Of a DNA stretch of 64,000 nt, positions 54,101-63,943 are shown piece by piece. Within the stretch, counting starts at the first letter, position 1; every line of letters starts with the position of its first letter. The position numbers and the translations under genes are program-made. Source of the DNA: Lumnitzera littorea (lineage: Eukaryota > Streptophyta > Magnoliopsida > Myrtales > Combretaceae); the NCBI GenBank assembly GCA_024138015.1, contig JAMXBB010000002.1, positions 7,148,471-7,212,470 of the forward strand, written 5' to 3'. A model generated the notes under the pieces. That model ran no database searches. It worked only from the letters and a program-made list of their open reading frames with translations, and was not told the origin of the DNA.

Positions 54101-57100
54101 TCCAACATAGAATAGGAATTTTGAAGACCAATGTTTAATCCTGAATGAGAACTTGTCAATCAAAATCGATCAATCTGTTCTTGAAAGTCTGGACGAAGAC
54201 GTGGAACCCTAAGATATCAAATAGGGAGGGAGTGAATTTCAAAGCACAACAAACCAGTAATTTGCTCCCTAACTTCTAGTTTAACTCTACTAAAAAACAG
54301 CAGGTTTTTTAGAGCATTTGCCTGTAGACTTGAGAGAGCTTGTAATTCCTCTAACCCTTGCTTAATGTGCCTCAAAGTATTTGTCTTACCTTTTGAAAAT
54401 ATCAAAATATCATCCACAAAGCACAAATGGTCGAACTTCTCTTTTTTGAATCTCCAATAATAGAAAAAGTCTTTCTTCTTCCCTTTTTCCTTCACGATGC
54501 AAGAGAATACCTCCATGACAAGCACAAATAAATACAGGGAGATGGGTGCCTTATCTTAAGCCCTTAGAAGAGTTGAAATACCCAGAAAGTTCACCATTTA
54601 TATTTATGGAGAATTTAGGAGTTGTTATACAAGCTATTATCCACTCAATAAACTTGCTTGGGAAGTTCATGGTTTTAAGGATGCTCCACGCAGCACCATC
54701 TAACATTATCATACCCTTTTGATAAGTACACCTTTATGACACATCTGCCCCTCTACAATCATTATGGTAACCTCTTACAAGCTCTTGAGCAATCAGAAAA
54801 TTATCAACTATTCTTCCTTTAATTACTGTTGTTTGCTCTTTACTTATTAGTGAAGAAGGACAAGTCTTTGAGTCACTCTGCAAATAGCTTAGAGATGCAC
54901 TTATAAATAGTGTTACAACACCCAATGGGGCGAAAATCAGAAAAGGATGCCAGATTTTCCTTCTTCTCGACGAAAGTCAAATAAGCAAAATTAACTTCCC
55001 CTAACAGTCTTCCCGATGCAAAAAAATTTTTTATAACTAAGCAAACATCATCCCCCACGACTTCCCAAGTTTCTCCAAAAAAAATTTGCCCCAAAACCAT
55101 CAGGTCCAACCGCTTTATCTCTTACCATAGACCACAACAGCATTTATTTCATCATTTGTACACTAGTCGAGACCCTTTGTTGCAACAAGCTTCCCCATCT
55201 GGCATCCTCCCTAAGGGTGGTGAGAGCTATCAGTCAAGATGGATATAAAAAAATTAACAGCCAAAGACTTTACCTCATTCAAGGACTGCACTCTTCTGCC
55301 ATCTTCATTTAGAATAAGATGAAATAACCAATTCTCATATTGTCTTTATTCTACTCAACTGAAAAAGAATTTATTATTTCTATCACCAAGCTAGATCCAA
55401 GTAGCTCTCATTTTTTGTCTAAGGAAGGATTCTTCAATAGCACCTCAGTGTAGAACTAAAAAAAACAACTCATTTTATTTCTCGCAATCAGCAACACCTA
55501 CATCCAATCTATTGGCATATTGGATGTTTTCAAGCTCCTCTTTTGCTGCCTTTACACAGTTAGAAATATTAGAAAAATTCCTAACATTCAATTTTTTCAA
55601 TCTCAGCTTTAGGAGTTTTAGCTTCTTGCAAACTCTAAACATAAGAGAACCCTACACTTGGGTGGCCCAGACTTCTTTTATGATATGCATAAAATCAAGA
55701 TGCTTTTGTGATATGCATAAAAATGAGAGGAGAGTGATCTGAAATTCCAAGGGGACAGACCTGCAACTCCACTTCCTAAAAAGATTCCATCCACATGCAA
55801 TTTACAAGAGCCCAGTCTAGTTTACGAATAATAGGATTAAAGGAACTTCGTTGAACCTATCCATCCCCTGGAAATACCTTCTACACCTCCCACCTTTTCA
55901 TCCAACTATCTACATTCATTAAAATCACCAACAACAATCGAAGGCACGTCCACAAGTGCTTTCAAATCCAGCAGGTCAAGCCATAACTCTTCCCTTTCAC
56001 TTAAATTTGAATTCAAGTAAAGAACCAGATATACTTTCATCACCTTTAACAATGCCCAGAAAGAACCTACATTAAATTATGCAGGTTGAAGTGCCAAAAT
56101 ACTCTTTATATCAAAAAGTGTACTTTGACCCAAACCTCATTTGATCATCTTTGCAAAAGCCACATATTTTAAAAGTAAAATTCACTTATAATTCCTTAAT
56201 CGTAGACCATAAAGGAACTTAAGTTCCTGCCAGAATTGTGAATGCTATCTTTTCACAAATTCATCAATTTAACTGAATGAAATTCGACCTTGCCTTTTCT
56301 GATCTTTCTTCTATGTTGACCTATTTTACTAGTCATATTTTGGGCTCATTAGGAGCAAACCCCTGATCTATTATAACACCTAGCATGCCTATTGCCTAGC
56401 ATAAAAGAAGGGACCGTCTATTCATGGATCCATTACTAAACTTAACTCTATAATAGGATAGCATTACACATGAGAAGATTAATGTTTAAAGACAAGTTTA
56501 AATAGTGGATCAATATTATGTTAAGATGTTTAAATAAATTCTCAAACATTTAAGTTACAATAAGTAATTCAAATAAAGGATTAAAATTAAAGAAATTACA
56601 AAATAAAACTAGGATTTTGATCCTCCATTTAAGTTACATATCATAATGTTGATGCTCTATATTAATTTCTTAAAAGTTCAATCCTCAAGTTATATCCACT
56701 TATCATAATATTGATCTCTATTTTAACTATTTAAAAATTTAATCCTCTGTTTGAACATGATTTAAACATTAATTCTTCTACATGCAGTTTTCCTACCATA
56801 ACTGGCATTACATGACTATCAAACAACACCACAACATAGCAAATCAAAAACAAATGAAACATTAAAATAAAAACATCACTGCTTTCCCATATTCACCCTA
56901 CATGTATACGCGAGCTTGAAGGTTGTTAAAATCTAAGGATCATGTGTAGTGGCTAGCATGTCTCTAGCATATTCATTTCAAGGCAAAGCAAAAAATGTAC
57001 TTTTTTCTTTTGTTATGCAAGAATGTGCATTTTTTGTCCATTTAGAGTACCATTCCAACCACAAACCACCCCTCTACTAACACCACCACAACCACCAATC

Positions 57101-60100
57101 ACACCTCCACCACCAATAGCCACCAATCATCTACCACCAAAACCATTCACCAACAACACTAACCAGCAACATGGTGGCACCACCAAGACTCATTTGGGTT
57201 GAGAGGGTTAACGCAAAGAGATAGCATAAACCATGACCAATTTTCGTAGATCGCTACCAAGAGAAATTACCCATTTGGTCTAATATAGTTAGTTGTAGAG
57301 AGGTAACCCATCTAGTAGTTTGAGTGGTGACTCATAGTTGCCGCAAAGAGTTAACCCTGATGTAGAATAGGTTCCATAAAAAAAGGAGCAAATAGAAACA
57401 AAGATGAATCTATTCTTACATAAAAATTTGCTAACATTAGCCCTTTGACCGAATATAAACATGTAAATGACATAGAAGTTATAGGTACTTTACACTTATT
57501 CATTTCCAACTCTAGATTGTTCGGAAGCTATATTTATCTAACTGAAAATAAAAATGAGAGCACTTAATAAAATCAAATGCATTGTTGATGTCTTCATTGT
57601 CCTTTCCTTTATTTATTTACTTATTTATTTATTGTGTGTGTGTAAGTTACTTCAACTAAATCATTAGGTAATGTTAGATTAAGCATTTCCATTGATAAAA
57701 AGGAGGGGTAAGCCCACTGAACAAAGAAGATAAAATACACTAAGAGCCCTAAGCTACTAAAAACAACCACAAGAAAAAAAGGGTTATAGAATTGATAATT
57801 TAGAAATTAATCACAAAAAAACATTCCCTCATACAAAAAAGCAAGATAAAATATGCCTCATAAAAAAATCCCTTGTAGTAAATCTAGCACCTACTCTACA
57901 ATCATTCTTTTTCCACCAAAGATAGTAATGACCACCAACACCTCCACTCAAAGATGGAAGGAGAGAGTTGAAACACCAAGAAATTATCCATTTTGGTGGC
58001 TAATACAAAATAAATTGATCTCCATTGGAAATAGTCTTATAGTCTCTTCCAGATTTTCACAGCAAACTCGCATTGAAGGAAAAGGTGTTTGCAAGTTTCT
58101 TCCTCACAATTGCATAACACATATTGGTTGTTGAACAAAATACCAGAGGAGACCAACTTATCCATAGTAAGGAGTCTCTTAGATTGCCAACCAATAAATA
58201 AACACGAAGGTCTAGGCATGTTCATTTTGTACCATACAGTAGTCGTCTATGGCATGAGGCAATTTCATCCTTGTAAGAAGATATAGACTACCTTGATTGA
58301 CGGCCTAGATGGATTATCTTTCCATACCAACTAGTGCCTAAGAGCTATATTAGGTCAATCCCTGACCTTACATCCTCTCAAAACTATCTTTGCAAACCAT
58401 TCTCAATTGCCACCACTTACAATCAAACAAAGTTAAGCATACTTAAGATACCTAAAGTTGTAAATGTCTCTTTCTCCAATCTTATATGACAAAGGACCTC
58501 TAGGGTGTCAGCAAGCAGCATAGATTGAAGGATTTTCCACAATAACTGAATCGCTTGGCTAAGAGCCTTGATGGTTGTTATAGGCTATAAATATATATTT
58601 AGTATAAAATATTTACTAGCTTAAAATAGAAATTTGCTTTCTTTCTTTAGGCTATTAAATCTTATATATATGTATCTTATGAATCAATGGGAAATATAAA
58701 ATTTGCTCAATAACTCTCTTTGTTTTACAATGGTCAAGGAGTTCTTCCCCTTAGGACATTTTTCTTAACCTAATTCAGCCATAAGGAGCCTTATATATCA
58801 TTATACAAGTGCCAAAAATTCTTGACTATTGAAGTAAACTGCTTTAGAATGCTTTAGAGTTGAAAAATAGAGGCCTAGTGATCTTAGAGCAAGAAAAGGA
58901 CACTCTTGACCATACATAAAAGTTTAGCATTAGACAAAGGTTTAGTTTGTCCAATGATTGAATCCATTAAGCTTTGAGGCTATCAAAGGAACCCTAAGGT
59001 ACATCACTACTACAGTACATAATTCGTATCCAATAATACCAAAATTTAAGCTTCATAGTCTCTCCAACTCCAATAAAAAGAAAAAATTGACTAGCCATCA
59101 ACCCTAACATTTAACAAAATTCCGTGAGGTAATGCTTGACAAAAGTATTCCTCTCCTATCTCAAAGATTAGTTAGTCATCCGCAGTGCATAGGTAACCTA
59201 GTTATTCTCACTTGCACTTCCAATGAAACTTAAATGCTGAGTATGAACTCAAATCCCTAATTAAACATTATCATAAGCTCACATAATGTCCACTTGTATC
59301 GCACATTTAAGGCTCTTAGCATGTTTGTAATAGCCATTCAGGAGCTCTTGAGCCATTGATATATTGTATGTCTACCCTTTAAAATAGCTATTTGTTCTCC
59401 ACCAACTAAAACATCCATTGCAAACTATAGTCTCTCTAATAAAATTTTCTAGATGTACTTATAGAAGTTGTTGCAACATGCAAATGGCCAAAAATCAACC
59501 CAAGACAACGGCACATCAACTTTGAGAACAACCATTACAAAAGTAGCACATTGGTTTAAAATTTTGATTTGTGGCAAAAAAATCTCTAATCACTACACGT
59601 ACATGAATTCCAACATCCAAAGCATGTATGAAAAATTTCACATTATAGACACCAAGCCCCAAAAGCCTTTGTCTTTTCCATTGACCAAAAGGTGTTATTT
59701 ATTTACTCTACAAAAATGGACCTCAACTCCCAAGCCTTCCCAAGCTTCAGTAATACCCTTCAAAGGATCGAGTTGTGTAAGCGAGCTACAAGGGAGCACT
59801 GTTGGGTTAGGTTCTTGGAGCAAATTCTTAGTCACTAATAGCAAGAGACCACAATACCACCTTGGAACAAGTTTTATCACCCTCCTTCGACAAGAGAGTA
59901 GATGCCACTCCTTAGTTCCTTCTACTGAAGTGACATAAAGAGAAAAGTCATGTTTCTACCTCTAAGACTTAGTCAAGTATCTCTAGATAACTAGATGAAA
60001 GATTCATATATTACACTTATAACACAGAAGTTTTCAAAAAGTTTTCCTTTTCTCTTCTTAGTTAGAAGAGCCTGCATTTGCTCCATTGGAAAACTACAAT

Positions 60101-63100
60101 TTCTCAATTTCCACTTAGGCCTTCTATACACAACCAAAATGTTAATGAAATAAGAGTTAATCAAATTCCATAAAGCTTTCTTCAAATGCTTAAGCGTGGA
60201 GACCACTTTGAACATTAGGGTTTCATTAACATTTGCTCGTCAGACCTTTTCAACTGTCTCCTTAAAGCTAGAATGGTCTTTCAAAAACTTAAAATATCTC
60301 AATGGTAACAACCTAGACAAGGAAGCCAAGTTAAGGTGCACAATGAATGGGCTATGGTCAAATATACCCTGAGCTAATGCTTGAACTTAATAATCAGGAA
60401 GTATCATGGTCTAGACATGACTAATGAAAGTTCTATCAATTCTTCTAAGGATGGCATTGCTAGAGCACTTTTTTGCGTAAGTGTAGTGCAAACTGCTCAT
60501 CCTTGTGTCCTTTACTAAAGCATCAAAAGAGAAATCTTTGAACCACTCCATGCCCTTTGACACAACCTCATTCTTCTACTTTCTCCTCATTGATCATTCA
60601 AAGGCTACTAATAAAGCCTTTGATATGTGTAAGGTCACTCCAATGAGTTTCCTTATCGGCCTCTAGATTAATTCCATATACAAAAGAAACCTAAAACAAC
60701 TTATCTTCACCCAACACGTAACAAGAACAATGGATGACTTAGTCAAAGCTATGTAAACCTTCAATGTACCAAACGATAGGGTTCAAGTAACCCAAATTCT
60801 TCAACTAAGGGGTGAATCAAAGCACCAAGAAAGCAAAACTCAAGCCGACAATGATCTTACATTCAATGGCTTGACTTTGGTTCCATCAAATCTAGAAAAT
60901 AAATATTTTTTCTTTTTATGATAGAGAGACATGACCATATTGTGATTGGCACTGGATAAGAATGTAGATAACCCAAATAATTGTCTAAACCCATAACCTC
61001 AAGCAAGTTGTTAAAAGTGTGTCTTAAACCTTAATCACGAGACTAATCCCTTAGGGTTAGAAAGTAAAACTATTATCAAAACAAAAATCTCAAAGTCCTT
61101 TTGCTTTTATAGGATTAGACCCTTGATATTCCATGAAGCTAACATAAAAATATTCATAAGATAGGGTAAAGAAACCCCAAATTAATCATGACACGAACTA
61201 ATGACACCCTTAACTTTTTCCTTTCCCTTCTTCTTGTGTGCATTTTCCTTCTTAACCATACTCTAAGAAGACCTATCATCCTCCTTTGGTTAAACAAGTG
61301 TAGCGCTTAACTATGTTTCTTGCACAATAGAGATCAATGTTGAAGGAGGGTTTGAGCAGCCACTTTTAGTTCACCACCCAAGCTGTCCCTAAGGACATCT
61401 CTAAAAAGAAAGTCAAAAGATGTAGAGGAGATGACCCACTAGTTAAAAGCTCCATCTTTAATGACCATCCCTTTCCATAACTTAGGAAGCACAAGCTCAA
61501 CTGAAAAGCCCCAACAAAAAATGTTGTTAGCCCCTTCTCTATCTCCCTAAAACTCTGTGCACCTTTCTCTATTTCCATCATCCTTAAAATTTTCTGCTAT
61601 GACCAAAAACATTGCATCTACAACGCCTAGGAGCACCCTATGGTATTCTACATCAACTCTTGCTTATAACACACTAGTACACTTCATGTCTAAGTCCCCA
61701 CTTCCTCTGAGGTCCAAATGTAGTGAATATGCTCATTTGTAGTCAAGATAATATCCACTTGAAGTGGGCAACCAATAGCATTAACAGCACAGCCAATTCC
61801 ATAGGGACACCCCACAACTTAACCAAAATAAGAATTTACCATAACCAAACCTTATCTAAACACATTCCAATTGTACACCTCTCTAACACATATTAGTTTG
61901 CAAACTACCAAGGCTGGCTTAAAATTTTGAGAAGGGAGAGGTCATCTATAAAGTTGAAGAAGAAATAGCCACAACCACTAATTAACACTTCCAACAAAAC
62001 TTCATTCTTCTATGGAGAAAAAGCAAACTTCTAAACTAACAGAAAAGTAAGCCCCTAGCCAACGACAAAGCTCACTAGAGTGTTTCACCATATTCTCTCA
62101 CTACCTCAAACAACTAAAGGCAAGTCAATACAACTATGGTGATATGACTTATGCTCGTGATCCCATATGATACATGTACGAGTCATATGGGACCATGAGC
62201 ACAAGTCATATCATATGGCTTCCAATACAAGAAAGATAATAATAATCAAGATAAACATCCACTTTAGGCTTCAAGGGTAGACTATGAGAAGAAACAACCT
62301 ATGGAAAAGAAAGTGATTTTAAGGAAACCACTTTTAGAGAAACCTTACTTTTAGCACCAACAACACTCATAAGGTAATGGTCTTCTTTTAATGCAACAAT
62401 CTTTCTTCTCAATGTCGTCAAGTATTTTTGTCTTTACATGGAGCATGGAATCACTAGTTGAATTTGACTTTCATTAAAACAAGCATCTTGTGGCCAATTT
62501 TTTCACCACCAACTACTCAACAAATTAAGAAAGGAAAAACCCTCTTAACTGCTCTTTCAACAAGAACAAGCACTTGAGTCCCACTCGATAAGTCACATCA
62601 CATGCTAGAGGAACCTCAAGATAAAGGCCCAACTTCCCCAAATCAGAAACTTGGTTTTCTTGGTGTAAAGTTGAAGATTTTGCCTTCTCCCTCATAGAAG
62701 CCAAAGGCTTCTTTTGTACAGACGAATATGCTGGCTTTTGAGCTTTTAGAGAAGAGGAGGAACATCAAGGCCTCCACTTCTTGAGCACTTTGGAAGTTAA
62801 CTCTTCAAAACCAAGAACCAACAACTTCAAACAACACAAAGCTTCTAAAGAACACTAAAGAAACAAACCAAGAACCAACAGAACTAAAACGAGAGTTTGT
62901 AAAGAATGCTAAAAGAAGGTAGTATAATGGATGGACTAAGAGAAGAAGGCTTAAAAGAAAAGGGTTAAACTAAGCGCGAAAGGCTTAAAAGAAAAGGGTT
63001 AAGTGTTTAGATCTAACATTAGAGAAATGGTCTCCTAGGGTAAGTAAGGAAGGATTCTAGAGAGAGGAGACTGCATTTTCTCTCTTTTTTTATAACCATC

Positions 63101-63943
63101 ATTACAAATATACCCCTTAAGCTTACATCATGTAAGCTTAGCCAACATTAGACCATTAAATAGTTAAAAGTTTACTCTTGGATAATATGGTAAAAAGAAA
63201 AAAAATACTAAGTTAATAAAAATACATAAGGCAAAGGGCAATAAATATAAGAGTATAAACACTCAATTTCAAAGATAAGGGGATTAAACGCACATAAAGT
63301 AAACATAAGAGTGTATTTGTAAATTGCAAATATACCCCTACTTCATAATGTAAATTGGTAAGTATTTCTAATGAATCAAGTTGTTTAAGATGGCCATAAT
63401 ACACCTAAAACACTTAAAAACATGAAAAGAGGTTTGTAGCCCTAAAGAGAATAATTGCTCATTGCACTTGAAGTTTCTAAATAAAAAGCTTCTAGATTAT
63501 ATGGACACATGACATTTATAACACAACCCGATTGCAGGCAATGATTTCATCTAAATAAACTAATCAAATTCAACCGATGAGATTCATGAAAAAAATACAA
63601 ACCACCAAATTAACTTATCCATGTTATATGCTATAAATTATAAAGGCAAAAATTTTCTTTTACCAGAATTGAATGACCACTCACCCAACGAGCATCTGGA
63701 AGCAATCGACCTAACCTCCTGATTGAGACACGACTGAAAGATTCATAATTTTCAGATAGACCACATCCTCTGGATTCTAATTCCTCTAAAATCTTATCAA
63801 TATTTTCCTTACCCTACAATAATCAATGTCAATACAATGCTTGCTTATGAGAGAAAGAGTGTGTGTGTATGTGTTTCATACCTGAACAATAGGTAGATAA
63901 ACACACTTTAAGCGTGCATTTGCTTGATGAGTTATTGCAGGAC
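33170..63943 (-). CDS. GMI1: SMCHD1-like hinge protein GMI1 (3' part; start beyond window)
   Basis: GMI1 is induced by DNA damage and supports somatic homologous recombination in Arabidopsis. Exons, 5' to 3': 63943-63882, 63813-63685, 50009-49919, 49815-49781, 48155-48083, 48010-47825, 47732-47574, 47479-47458, 47357-47243, 47177-47061, 46827-46504, 46420-46320, 46085-45911, 45789-45681, 45555-45461, 45098-45000, 44525-44468, 36382-36297, 36220-35945, 35876-35721, 35443-35320, 34560-34347, 34244-34053, 33948-33628, 33440-33170. All join in phase: 1,195 residues plus stop. Landmarks are the post-ATPase segment SIRRLGRLLPDARW, then ETDAGFNPTPSK, GDARIICRPLNVPEERGC and RKGIHGLYVFSLG, and the hinge (IIGVVALLGVVEHIEL, GFLGYAVNMINIDD, GLRETLFYRLF, AVSLDGGI). 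A C-terminal coiled coil follows (CSQIEEKKAELDSTL). The GHKL ATPase motifs lie right of the window. No frameshift or stop was found. Confidence 0.92.
33628..34560 (-). other. SMC flexible-hinge region of GMI1
   Basis: Exons of 214, 192 and 321 bp, each ending in phase 2. The 192 and 321 bp exons equal those of DMS3 in length and phase, and the proteins align without gaps through GLRETLFY and SLDGG. Confidence 0.9.
36421..36432. repeat. Target-site duplication, left copy (LINE A)
   Basis: ACATATTATGAG is identical to 40279-40290, right after the LINE poly(A). Length and position fit target-primed reverse transcription. Confidence 0.65.
36433..40278 (+). mobile_element. L1-type LINE, family A, internally deleted, antisense in GMI1 intron
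   Basis: A CT-rich leader (36680-36790) is followed by ORF1 (about 36705-38424). ORF1 has a Ser/Lys-rich start, a DUF4283-like domain (PIWVKLLGIPMVFL near 37570) and a charged tail, with frame breaks. ORF2 starts near 38760 with an endonuclease N-terminus (FAVLETKIRDQNF), then jumps near 38890-38920 to the thumb region. The catalytic reverse transcriptase is therefore deleted. The zf-RVT domain follows at 39370-39960 (WFEDSIPRHSMILWMIVQQK). A short poly(A) ends near 40278. The 12-mer ACATATTATGAG lies just before 36433 and overlaps and follows the poly(A) at 40279-40290, a likely target-site duplication. The copy cannot move by itself. Confidence 0.85.
38266..38769 (+). repeat. 252-bp tandem duplication at the ORF1/ORF2 junction of LINE A
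   Basis: Bases 38266-38517 and 38518-38769 are two head-to-tail copies of equal length. Both begin GATATTCTGA and end TTAAGAAG, with scattered substitutions. Each copy carries the charged ORF1 tail, the ORF1 stop and the leader up to the start of ORF2. The ORF1 end and the inter-ORF region are therefore present twice. Confidence 0.85.
40279..40290. repeat. Target-site duplication, right copy (LINE A)
   Basis: Same 12-mer as at 36421-36432, directly after the A run. Confidence 0.65.
40750..42420 (+). mobile_element. LINE ORF1 remnant
   Basis: A T/C-rich leader with Ser/Asn/Pro-rich frames (40917-41242) is followed by broken frames and a segment coding LQKIPVWVEIMESIYGCSA near 41875-41930, typical of the DUF4283 domain of LINE ORF1. 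A Ser/Pro/Lys-rich tail follows at 42216-42407. No ORF2 is present. Many frame shifts show it is old. Confidence 0.55.
42548..42741 (+). mobile_element. Possible copia LTR remnant
   Basis: A purine tract (TTTAGGGAGAG) precedes TGTTAAGTCA at about 42548, and the stretch ends near CCACA at 42741. This fits a short plant copia 3' LTR after a polypurine tract. No coding sequence confirms it. Confidence 0.3.
42780..43268 (+). mobile_element. Copia 3' end: RNase H tail, polypurine tract and LTR
   Basis: Frames before 43000 read MKYVRIDRSFTKTKIEEG and then KLGISDSIP, which fits the end of a copia RNase H (the H-x-x-V/I-x-x-R-x-F region and the KLGM-type tail). A purine tract AGGAGGGGAG follows, then an LTR-like stretch from TGTTAGAAAG (43020) to TTTCTTCA (43268). 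The rest of the element is missing. Confidence 0.55.
43826..43853. repeat. TA microsatellite
   Basis: Run of alternating A and T in the large GMI1 intron. Confidence 0.85.
45198..45257. repeat. Poly-T and TA microsatellite in a GMI1 intron
   Basis: About 20 T residues, a short linker and about 14 TA repeats lie between the exons ending at 45098 and 45461. The pairing of a homopolymer with a TA run suggests an old retroposon tail, but no body is visible. Confidence 0.6.
47458..47479 (-). other. 22-nt microexon of GMI1
   Basis: It codes GDARIIC plus two bases of Arg, with a consensus donor GTGTCT and acceptor CAG. It joins in phase to the exon at 47357, giving GDARIICRPLNVPEERGC, which matches the family. 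It is recognised only by phase and homology. Confidence 0.85.
50560..53165 (+). mobile_element. Ty1/copia retrotransposon, 5' LTR to reverse transcriptase, decayed
   Basis: An LTR-like stretch ends CTCTTCA at about 50752 and is followed by TGGTATTAGAGC, a primer-binding site for initiator Met-tRNA (usual TGGTATCAGAGC). Gag-like frames follow (LTGKNFEKYGVWEAKNSM near 51030-51090). Then comes the integrase core (VQIIHTNNGKEYLSSKFENY, VYTPQQN), the post-integrase RKCMFVGY-type region (LKCMFVGYSPVQKGYKCY), and reverse transcriptase (WIFSIKHNLDGSIVRYKALL, YGIDYAETFAPIAKLNSIR). The reading stops near 53140-53165, before the catalytic YVDD box. Several stops and a gag-integrase deletion show it is dead. 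It begins about 550 bases upstream of a GMI1 exon. Confidence 0.85.
53139..53219. repeat. Near-identical 31/33-bp direct repeat at the copia-LINE junction
   Basis: AAAGCTTTCATTTG with a T-rich tail and a following ATATGT appears at 53139-53169 and again at 53187-53219, separated by 17 bases. It marks the point where copia coding stops and the minus-strand LINE begins. Confidence 0.7.
53220..56080 (-). mobile_element. L1-type LINE, family A, second copy (sense to GMI1)
   Basis: Minus-strand domains, 5' to 3': endonuclease (PSIVVGDFN near 55940), start of RT (EVNFAYLT, SDFRPIGCCNTIYKCISKLF at 54873-55000), RT catalytic box FVDDILIFSKG (about 54400), thumb (VKWKIIYRPKNVGSLGFMDI, 53940-54060) and zf-RVT (WFKDSIPRRSMIHWMIVRQK, 53231-53491). 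The zf-RVT and thumb match the plus-strand copy at 39100-39960 nearly residue for residue, so both belong to one family. ORF1 is missing and the 3' end is cut near 53220. Stops and frameshifts are frequent. Confidence 0.85.
56081..57606. other. Intron stretch without recognised elements
   Basis: Mostly AT-rich. A CCA/CCACAA-rich low-complexity patch lies at about 57050-57190. No exon in phase and no transposon domain was seen. Confidence 0.4.
57607..63110 (-). mobile_element. L1-type LINE, family B, near full length but decayed (sense to GMI1)
   Basis: The 3' end is marked by a minus-strand A-rich tail (ATAAATAAATAAG type) at 57607-57635. Minus-strand domains: zf-RVT at 58037-58225 (RLLTMDKLVSSGI, a Cys-rich segment, then EFAVKIWKRL), RT start near 59300-59470 (LLAQELV-type AQELLNGYY), RT-linker/EN-RT region at 59991-60215 (FKVVSTLKHLKKALWNLI), endonuclease C-terminal part near 60370-60600, and ORF1-like Ser/Lys-rich text from about 61200 to 62950. 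It differs in sequence from family A. Many stops interrupt it. Boundaries are approximate. Confidence 0.7.
62142..62211. repeat. Imperfect inverted repeat (stem-loop)
   Basis: Arms of about 30 bases (ATATGACTTATGCTCGTGAT... and its near reverse complement ending at 62211) with about four mismatches flank a loop of about 10 bases. It lies inside the ORF1-side half of LINE family B. Confidence 0.75.

Larger units (their letters stand above)
50010..63684 (-). other. 13.7 kb GMI1 intron filled with retroelements
   Basis: The exons either side join in phase 0 as LLPDARW then KYLPFMDM, matching the family, so no exon appears to be missing inside. Between them lie a copia 5' part, LINE family A copy 2 and a third LINE. 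The stretches at 56080-57600 and 63110-63684 hold nothing I recognise beyond a CCA-rich patch. Confidence 0.85.

Noticed and set aside
57050..57190. CCA-rich stretch as a proline- or histidine-rich coding region
   Set aside because: It is short low-complexity sequence without an open frame of useful length on either strand.
59468..59938. 156-codon plus-strand frame
   Set aside because: It is the opposite strand of LINE family B reverse-transcriptase sequence; composition fits an antisense shadow.
50010..63684. Extra GMI1 exons in the 13.7 kb intron
   Set aside because: The flanking exons already join in phase as DARW-KYLPFMD, matching the family without a gap.
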